This document shows, one piece after another, positions 55,902-64,000 of a stretch of DNA of 64,000 nt (positions are counted from its first letter, which is position 1; every line of letters begins with the position of its first letter). A model generated the notes under the pieces. That model did no database searches, was not told where the DNA came from, and saw only the letters and a list, made by a program, of their open reading frames with translations. The position numbers were made by a program, and so were the translations under genes. The stretch is from positions 1,335,398 through 1,399,397 of the forward strand of contig NC_053143.1 of NCBI RefSeq assembly GCF_016808335.1. Direction: 5' to 3'. This stretch comes from Panicum virgatum. Lineage: Eukaryota > Streptophyta > Magnoliopsida > Poales > Poaceae.

Positions 55902-58900
55902 ACGACGCGCCGTTCGAGGGTCAACAAGAGCAAGACTTTGAAGACGCCGTTAAGCAGCAGCGTTTCGAGGAAGGCAAGTGGCTCCTTGATCATACTTTTG
56001 TTAGAAATTGATACGCAATAGTGAAATTGTAGAAATTGTAGAAAATTTGTAGAAAATTATAGATATTTGTTCAATATATAGTAAATTTGTTGAAATTTTT
56101 ACAAAATTTGTAAAACTTTGTAAAAAATTGGTAGATATATACATAGAAAACTTCATGTCTTTACGGGCTTCACATTTATATCTTGTAGTAATTATGGATA
56201 TTGTACAAAAATCTTGAATATTGTAGAAAACTTCATGTCTTTACGGCTTAACATTTATTGTTTTATTTGGTATTTTTGAATTGTGTATTTTATGACATGT
56301 ATATGATGTGAATTTTGTCTTGTACAGCTTTATCTATTGAATTTGTAATTTTCTTTGTAAATTTTATGTTGTTATACTATAAATAGGTGAAATTAGTAGA
56401 AAATGTTAGAAAATCTTTGAAATTGGTGAAAATTGTAGAAAAATAGTTGAAAATCTTAGAAAATTCATGGCACATTTTATAAAATTCTAGGGCACATTGT
56501 ATATAAGATGTATATGATGTAAATTTTAGAAATTTTGTCCATGTATGCACTTGTAAATTTTTTATACATTATCAATTAGTACAAAATTGCATATCAAACA
56601 TATGTTGATTCACATAGGAAACGAAATGGAACCCTTTCACCGTGATGACAACGAGGCCTTTCTTGCGGACATAATTGGTACAGGCACGCACCACAACGAA
56701 GAGGATGCTGCCGAGGACGATGGCAGCCAATACCTTAACGATACTGGCGATGGCGATGATAACCAGACAGAACAAACGACTGTGCAAGATGATAGCGCAG
56801 AGTTGCGGTTGCGGAACATTACCCTGTGGACGACATCGCCGTGAGGACCCCCTGTGAGCTTCTATATCAGCTCAGGAAAAAACTGAAAGTAGTTGCTCAC
56901 GGGGATGCTGAAGTTCCCGTTCAAGGCGGGACAATCCATGGCATGGCGATCCCAGAAGGATATGCTAGAGTCATGGTTGCCCGTGTCGAGAATGGATGGG
57001 AAGACCTCGACCTGGAGATCCCTGGAGGCGATGGAGAAGAGGAGTCAGGACAGGCCCTCCACAATTGGATCTGTTGGAAGAAACAGTACATAAGAATTGC
57101 AGGAAGGGATCCTAGCCCGTCTCCGAGGTCACCGCCAGCTGCTCAAAGGTCTCCGAGGCCAAGTGTGGATCCACCGTCACCGGCCGCTGCCCAGGACCCA
57201 GCGTTAGTCCATCGCCGTCATCGGCCGCTTCCGGGGAGCCCAGTGTTAGTCCGCCTCCGCCATCCCCCCCCCCCCCCCCCCCCGCGCGCAAAGAAGAAGA
57301 AATCTGCTTGGGTGCCGCCACCGCCACCTCCAAGGCCGAAGAAGACCCAAGCACGAAAGAAGAAAGAGAAGTCCGCACCAGAGAAGTCAGGTTACGAAAT
57401 GACTCCAGAGGAATTGACTGCTTGGGTGCAAGAAGACGTGCGCAAGCAGTTGAAGCCAAAGAAGCCTCCGCCAAAGGAACCAGTGGATCCAGCAGCGAAG
57501 AAATTCTATCTATCCATGATGTGCCAACCAAAGCCTCCACTGATGTCGAACTATGACCGCTCGATTACAAAATCATGGGAGAAGAAGAGTAATCGAAGGT
57601 ACAACCAAGTCCCCCCGCTCGGCGAACAACCCAAACAAAGCGTACCCCCTCTAGTAGTGCTTTCAAATGAGGATGAAGCTACTGCTGAGTTTGTCAAGGA
57701 AACGAACCTCACAAAAGCTCAGCTCCTAGGTCTGGAAAAAATCCCGCTTCACCAAGGGGCAGGAAAAAACCATTTGTACTGGGGGAACCTCTGATGTGGC
57801 CAGAGTTGATTGACACCCTACCAACAAGAATGCGTGAGTTACATCAGTGGTACTTGAAAGCATGTGCAGAGGGGTATATAATGCTAGCTGCTCGAATTAA
57901 ACATACCCATTTCTATCGGGGAATGGATGACATTTGGATTGATTTTGACCATTTTTTGTTTCTATTCCATCAAGACGCCCTAGACAAGTCCCTCGTCAGT
58001 GTATGGTCTATGTAAGTGTTTTATGTCAATTGTATACTCTAGCTCTACTAAGCCGTTTAGATTTCTCATTCCCTCCTTTTATTTGTAATCGTGCAGGATG
58101 AAAATGCAAGAATGCCGGAAGAGCGGGATTTACAATGTTGGCTTCATAGATCCGAATGTTATACATGAGGAGTGTGTACGCAAATATTCTAATCGGACCG
58201 AGAATAATTTAGTCATGTCCTTGGAAGGGCAGCACGATCGCACATTCATTCTGTTGCCGTACAACTTCAAGTGAGTCCTTTCACTTTTTGAGTCACTTCA
58301 ACTAGCCAATAAGTGTATATATCTAACATTTCTTGTATCCATATGTATGTATCAACAGTTTCCACTGGATCCTACTTGTGATCGAAATCGATCGGTCCCG
58401 AGTTACTGTGTGGGACTCCTTGAATAAGCCACCAGAATTATATCAAAATCTCGTAGACATCATGCAAAGGGCATGGTCTCGGTTCCTCAAAACACAATTA
58501 GGAGTCGCGTCAACACTGAATGAGCTTGAATTCAACTATAACAAGCCGGTACGAATATCGCACATCTACTTTCATTTATTCAAACAGCATGAATATTTCA
58601 TAACATGTATATATGTATATAGTGTTTGAGACAGCAACAAGGAACCAACCTCTGCGGATACTACGTATGTGAGCACATGCACTTTTTTTGCAGAGAAACC
58701 AAGAGGGTGACACAAGAAAACTTCGAAGTACGTATAACATTAGTAACAATTTCTTGTATCTAATTCCATGCAGGTACTAAATTAAACTATTGGTGTTTAT
58801 TTGTTGTTTACATATTTGGAGACTGAAAGAGAACCTCATCGAACTGGAAAGAATCAGGGCAATTCAAGAAGCACTCTGTGGATTCCTGTTGGATGAGGTG

Positions 58901-59014
58901 ATAAATCCAAAAGGTGAATTTTATTCCGATCCAATAATAAGTGTGGCTCGAGCTGATAAACTCAACAAACGCCGCAAGAAGGATGCCGGTGTCGATGACG
59001 ATGCAGATGATTAG
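55902..59014 (+). pseudogene. CACTA second gene with Ulp1-like (C48) protease domain
   Basis: Exon-like pieces in order: about 55902-55976 (APFEGQQEQDFEDAVKQQRF); 56620-56800, an acidic region; 56826-57794, a folded segment (CELLYQLRKKLKVVAHGDAE, then HNWICWKKQYIRI) followed by a Pro/Lys-rich linker; 57794-58015 (MWPELIDTLP to HTHFYRGMDDIWIDFDHFLF); 58098-58271; 58360-58547 with FHWILLVIEI and VTVWDSLNKP; about 58630-58727 with QQQGTNLCGYYVCEHMHFF; and a last exon from about 58825 ending KDAGVDDDADD at 59014. The His, Asp, Gln and Cys of a Ulp1/SENP-type cysteine protease are all visible. Such domains are known in the second gene of plant CACTA and Mutator elements; their role is unclear. Frame changes near 56800 and at the A-run near 57765, plus a 20-C run at 57264-57283, suggest it is broken or has sequence errors. 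Confidence 0.8.
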
Positions 59015-59257
59015 AATTATTGAAGAATTTGTCGGAGAAAACTTATGAGAATTCATACTTGTAAATATTATTGTCTTTTATCTATGTATGTATATAATTT
59101 CTAACATTTCTTTTATCCATGTATGTATATGTATATAATTTTTTTTATTTGCTTTGCTCCATATACAAATACGAATTCTAGATACGAGCACGAGTACGAA
59201 TACACAAACCGCTGCGAGTACGACTACTAATACTAATTAATTCAAAAATAAAAAAAC

Positions 59258-59516
59258 ATTTAGTACCGGTTGGTATTACCAACCGGTACTAAACTGCTCG
59301 GACTAGCTGCTAGCATGGCCAGCAGTTTAGTACCGGTTGGTGTTACCAACTGGTACTAAACAGGCCAGTTTAGTACTGGTTGGTGTTACCAACCGGTACT
59401 AAACGGGTCGTTTAGTACCGGGCCAGCTGACCGGTACTAAGTGCGCGTGTACTTAGTACCGGAGGAGCGGTACAGTCGGGAAACCGGTACAAACCGGGGG
59501 TTCCCGACCTGTACTA
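59258..59516. repeat. CACTA right sub-terminal repeats
   Basis: TTTAGTACCGGTTGGTGTTA-type units and their complements alternate up to the right terminal inverted repeat. The inner sequence differs from the left array (GGTTGGTGTTACC against GGCTGGTGGCTCC), but the TTTAGTACCGG core is the same. Confidence 0.9.
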
Positions 59517-60202
59517 ATGAGAGATTTTCTAGCAGTGGGACGGGGATTCCCGATCTTCCATCAGGTGGGGATAACTATCAATTTGGCGGAGGCACGACAC
59601 ACACGATCCGGCTTCCAATCAACACGATTCGAACCCTACAATCGCAGCACCACGTCTCCTCTGGTTATCAACCGTGCACACACAACTGACCTCACCACGA
59701 AGACTTATCCCTGCCTGCGAATCGAAGAGCACAAGCAAGAACACGGTAGATGCAACTGAAATTGCGAATAGAAAAGATTAAACACACGAAGTTGGGGTTC
59801 CACAAACCGATCAACGGCGAAATTGTCTAAGCAGAATAATCTAAGCAAAACCCATCTAATCTAATGGCAGCGGCTGTGTATATAGAAGAGAGAGGGATAG
59901 GGGGTGGCTAAGGGGGTGGCCGGGCAGCCCTAGGGCGTACAAGGCCAGCGGGCCCAAAAACCGGTGTCGCAGCACCCTGACAGATTCTGTCCGTCACTTT
60001 GCGACGTGATTTCCCGTCGAATCCGAAGTCCAAATGACGTGAAACCAATTGGGTTTTAAATCTTATCTCCTTAGCTTTCCAACGATATGTAGAACGCAAC
60101 CGGACTCGTGAATAAATTGGGTTTTAATTCGGATTGGGCTTCAAACTCCATCTTTGCTTGGGCCTTGGTCGTATGCATATTGGTCTTGTCCTCATCAAGC
60201 AC

Positions 60203-62212
60203 CTATTATCTATGGTCAATATATTGCATACATATCTATGTTATTCATCTAAATTTCTGCTTCAGTGGATGACTATCATTCATTAGATTTTTTCAAGGGC
60301 ATCCCAAAAAGCAAACGCCAAAGGGCAGCAGCCAACAGGCACTCAGCAGTTAGCTGCAGCGGTGATCACCACTGGTTATGGCGCCTTCGCTGCAGCGGTG
60401 AGCCCAGAGACGGCGAGCGAAGCCGATTTTTTCAAGGCAAGGTGTGTACTGTTATGTGATCGATAGAATGCCATAACTCGATTCTAGAGGATGAGTCTAT
60501 TTTGCATTGCACAAATTTTTTTATAACGAATACCAAGGTGCCAAATCCTGGCTACGCTACTGAGCGAAGCGCGGCCGGCTCCACGGCAAGGTGGCCCTCC
60601 CGCTCGACCTCCGCGGGTCCGACGGATTTGGGATGGGGATTTTCCTGCTCACTAGTCCGCCCTGCATCCTCTGACCATCTTGACTAACTAATTTGGATGT
60701 TTAGACTGGATTTGGATTTGTGCATTGGTTTGGATTGGATACGTGGCTTTTGGGACCTAGACTTTCTCTGGATTGTCTGTCTGGGTTTAGATCCTATTCC
60801 ACTCACGTGTGTGTGTGTCTTTCTCTGGATTGTCTTGTCTGGGTTTAGATCCTATTCCAATCTCACGTGTGTGTGTGTCATATATACGTGTGTGCCAAAT
60901 ACGTGAGATGCTAGCTTTCTAGAGCAGTACGGCTGCACTGCTCTTCCCCGCTGGTTTGAACACTACTCCAATAGCCATTTCCTCACAAGCATGCCCCACC
61001 CGGTTGAGCATCCATGCACACACGCACCACGACACCGCTTGCTCGCATCAGTATTTACACAGAGCATCCATTTTCACAACGCAATGGATTCTCGCTATAG
61101 CAAGCCCACGTAGGAAAGAGAAACAAGGAGAGAGAAGAAATCCTCACTCCGGTTACCGAGAGCCGCTTCCATATGGAGCGGGGCCCACCACATGCATCTC
61201 CTGCCCTTTCTCTTACCTTCTCTTTGCCTCCCAGTCCCACAGAAGGAAAAACTTTCCGACTGTTTTCCGGCAGTTTTTGGGGAAAAATTCGTTTCCGGAC
61301 ATGTACGAAAAATGGAATTCGGTTTTTTTTGTCATTTTCTGTTCCGAATTTAAAATTTAAAAAAATTTGTAAAAAATCGGGAACAATGATGATAAAAAAA
61401 CTAGGTGTTTTTCTGAGCATTTGGGTCTAAAAGTTGTTCAAATCCAAGGTGATTTGGTTGGTTAAAATTGCTATTTGGGTTCGGATTCTTCGGACCCGTT
61501 AAGCATCTACCACCTTATCCACTCACCTCAGGCCATTCGACCGTACACCATTCGTCCCCCACATCCCCCCACTGTCCACTCGACGCCTCTCCTCTGCGGT
61601 CCCCGGGCGAACGCCGCCGCGGCGCCCTTCTTCCGTCGCAGGGAGGCGGGAAACCGCCACCAGGGTCTGGATTTCCTACCGGGACGTCCAGATCCCAACG
61701 AGCTCCCGCCAGGCGGAAAGCCGACGCCTCCCGCACGGGAAACCGCCGCCGCTGTCCGAAAATCCGCCTCTAGAGAGCGGGAAGCCGCCGCCGCCGCCTG
61801 GAATCCGAAGGAAGGAGAGGGGTTTGGGTGATTTTGATGCATTTTTATGTCGATCTATGGAACCTAGTGCTTATTTGTGAATAATATTAATGTGTGCAGT
61901 TGGAAAACCTAGGGTTTGGATTGTTAGTGCTTAAATGCTTGGAAAACCTAGGATTTTTTATGTCGATTTATGGAACCTAGTGCTTATTTGTGAATAATAT
62001 TAATGATACGGAACCTAGGTTATTTGAGTATAAATGCTTGGAAGGAACCACTACTGTTAGTATTAGTGTTAATTATTATTGTTACATTGAGTGCATACTG
62101 ATGTTACGATTGGTGAGTAGTGATGAACTTAATGGCCAGTGGTTTCATGTTACTAGGTAGTATGTGATACATTACTTGGTAGTATGTGAACTATCCTCCG
62201 TGATTGTAGGAA
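60203..62212. other. Unassigned region upstream of the hAT gene
   Basis: Includes a GC-rich stretch at about 61520-61820 with overlapping open frames on both strands, possibly a first exon or promoter of the hAT-type gene. Near 61900-62040 an 'aacctagtgcttatttgtga' segment occurs twice. No gene was identified. Confidence 0.4.
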
Positions 62213-64000
62213 AATAGTGGACCCAGTGTGGGAGCATGGCCACAAGGTCAAGGGTGGATTCAGATGCAAGTATTGCAGGGAAGAGAAGAGTGGGGGAGGG
62301 GCAACCCGGCCAAAGGAGCATCTGGCACACCGGGGTTCTGATGTGAAGGATTGCCCTTCGGTTCCACCCGAGGTTAAGACCTTCTTCATTGAGCAGTTGG
62401 ACAAGAACAAGGCTAAAGCAAAAGCAAGGGCCCGAGAAAGGCTGCTGAGGGACCAAGCAGCAAGGGCGTCATACGATGACTTAGAGCAGGAGGAGGCCTA
62501 GGGGCACGATGAGGATGCAAAGTTGCAGGCTGACTTACGCTAGTCACGGCAAGAGTATGAATTTATGCAGCAAGCTGGGCCACGATATGAGATTGGTGGT
62601 GGATCTGTATCTAGCAGTTGTGCTGGAGGCCGTAGGTGTTTGTGGGAGCGGTGTTCGAGGGAGTGGTGTGGGAGCCAGTGGTGGATCGCTGCCTTCGATG
62701 TTCACTAGGATCCGGTCACAAGTCCTTGAGAGGGTTAGGGACTACCACCTAGGGTTGAACTCAGCTCCACGACAGCAATGGATAGATACTGGCCCATGGA
62801 CTGTCAAGGGAAAGACATCGAGGGAGCTTCTCGGGAGGGCATGGGCAAAGGCATGCCATGTTGTAGGTATTCCTAGCCGAAAAGTTGATGACCCATACTT
62901 TAAGGCTGCCATCATTGAGACTCAGAAACAAGGTAACTACGTTTATTTTGAGTCATGGTTTTCTTTCCATCTTTGTGGTCTAAACACTTTCTCTTTCCTT
63001 TAGTGCAGGTGTTGGCATCAAAATACCAACTGGAAGGGAGATTGGTGGAAAATATTTGGATGAGAATGTGAAGGAGATAGAGAAGGAGACAGAGAAGTGG
63101 AAGGCCAAGTGGGATGAATGTGGTGTCACCCTCATGTGTGATTCTTGGACCGGGCCTATGCGAAACTCAGTTATCAATTTTTTGGTCTATAGCAGTGGCA
63201 TTATGTATTTCTTGAAGTCGATCGATGCGTCCGGGGAAATACAAGACCATGCATCTTATTGAAGGTAAGTCCTGCTTCATCCACCGAACCATAATGACCA
63301 TCGGGATCATACTCATTTCACCTTGGCATTCCTGTGTAGGAGATCAGAGCAATGGTGATGAAAGTGGGGCCTAACAATGTGGTTCAGCTGGTGACAGACA
63401 ATGGCTCCAACTATAAAAAGGCGTGCACCATTCTCACGGATGAGTTCCCCATATCGTATGGCTGCCTTGCCTTATGCACACCATCAACCTTATGCTCAAG
63501 GACATAGGGAAGTTTCCGGAACATGATGCATGCATTCCAAGTGGGCAGCAGATTTGTAGTTGGCTCTACAACTCCAACAATCTTCATAGCATAATGAGGG
63601 AAGCTATTGATGGGGAGTTGGTCAAGTGGAATGCAACAAGATTCAGCATGAACTACATGTTCCTTGACAGCATGATGAAGAAGAAGGACTAGTTCATGTC
63701 ATGGTTAATCTCACCTCAGTTCAGAAACACCTGCCACTTCAAGACGGAGAATGGAAGGTACGCTTTTCAGTGCATGACAAGTCTTGATTGGTGGAACAAC
63801 ATGGAGCATGTGATCAATGATGTTGAGCCTCTTTACATGCTCCTGAGATTTGCTGACTCAGACAAGACTCCAAATTTGGGTGAGGTGGTAATGCAGTATC
63901 AAAACATGAGACAGACATATTGCAGCAGGTTCACTCATGACCCCCTCGCTTTACTAGGCTCATGCAAGTGATAGATGCAAGGATACCACCTTCATGACAG
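62213..64000 (+). pseudogene. hAT-type transposase (BED finger, DUF659), degenerate, runs off window
   Basis: After an AG at 62208-62210 the frame reads KIVDPVWEHGHKVKGGFRCK, then YCREEKSGGGATRPKEHLA, a BED-type zinc finger. It continues to the linker LDKNKAKAKARARERLLRD. Later pieces carry the DUF659/hAT core: VDDPYFKAAIIETQKQ (62.9 kb), IPTGREIGGKYLDENVKE to GVTLMCDSWTGPMRNSVINF (63.0-63.25 kb), QLVTDNGSNYKKAC (63.4 kb) and HTINLMLKDIGKFPE onward. The DSW and VTDNGSNY aspartates are present. In-frame TAG codons follow the BED segment (after LEQEEA and after QADLR). Another TAG follows MMKKKD near 63690, and frame changes separate the pieces. The C-terminal dimerisation domain would lie beyond the window. 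Confidence 0.82.

Larger units (their letters stand above)
48041..59537 (+). mobile_element. CACTA (En/Spm) DNA transposon, 11.5 kb, two genes
   Basis: Terminal inverted repeats are CACTGCTAGAAAAAC (48041) and AGATTTTCTAGCAGTG (ending 59537), flanked by the 3-bp target duplication GGA (48038-48040 and 59538-59540). Sub-terminal arrays of TTTAGTACCGGCTGG-type units, in both orientations, fill 48083-48365 and 59258-59516. It carries a tnp2-type transposase gene (50592-53966) and a second gene with a Ulp1-like protease domain (about 55902-59014), both on the plus strand. It is inserted inside a solo LTR. Both genes contain stops or frame changes, so it is probably no longer autonomous. Confidence 0.95.
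47998..60197 (-). repeat. Solo LTR split by the CACTA element
   Basis: The two flanks of the CACTA join into one ~700-bp unit (47998-48040 plus 59541-60197). Its ends are TGATGAGGAC and GTCCTCATCA and it has a perfect 5-bp target duplication, AGCAC (47993-47997 and 60198-60202). On the minus strand it has a TATA-like CTATATACACAGCC near 59880 followed by a leader-like region, as in an LTR. The first and last ~30 bp are near-complementary (TGATGAGGACATGACCAATA at the left, its complement with one change at the right). No internal region or second LTR is present, so it is a solo LTR. A DNA transposon with long ends is a less likely alternative. Confidence 0.7.

Overview
This is nuclear DNA from a grass (Poaceae), probably a panicoid such as a sorghum relative. 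The evidence is spliced genes whose exons match cereal MED25, EMF2 and F-box/LRR proteins, together with grass-type transposons (Copia, Ty3-gypsy, CACTA, hAT, Stowaway and Tourist-type MITEs, a SINE). Most of the window is transposon sequence.

Layout. 1-2572: the 5' end of a minus-strand gypsy element lies beside the remnant of a plus-strand Copia element. 2573-7034: a minus-strand Copia derivative that keeps its 3' LTR and a gag but shows no pol. 7035-8815: one arm of a 1.8-kb inverted repeat; the other arm is at 42382-44184. 9639-21133 (+): the 3' half of an EMF2/Su(z)12-type Polycomb gene, split by a nearly complete Copia element (9768-15533). 21970-34481 (-): a MED25 (Mediator subunit 25) gene lying tail-to-tail with EMF2 and split by a very young chromodomain gypsy element (25940-30924). 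35301-38861 (+): an F-box/LRR gene whose five exons join in frame. 38862-47992: intergenic DNA with MITEs, the second repeat arm and a SINE. 47998-60197: a solo LTR split by an 11.5-kb CACTA element with two genes. 62213 to the window end: a degenerate hAT transposase.

The central observation is that MED25 and EMF2 lie next to each other here, as I recall they do in rice (EMF2b beside PFT1/MED25 on chromosome 9), but both copies are broken. MED25 has an internal deletion with a frame change, a lost splice acceptor and three stops. EMF2 has two stops and no recognisable N-terminal exons. This suggests a decaying duplicate of a conserved locus, with working copies presumably elsewhere. The F-box gene is the only host gene seen that looks intact.

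Other structures of note: a nearly perfect 170-bp palindrome in an EMF2 intron; two related fold-back hairpins inside the CACTA, one with a 23-bp stem; a third, internal block of CACTA-end repeats placed in front of its second gene; and a recurring pattern in which in-frame stops can be explained by C-to-T or G-to-A changes.
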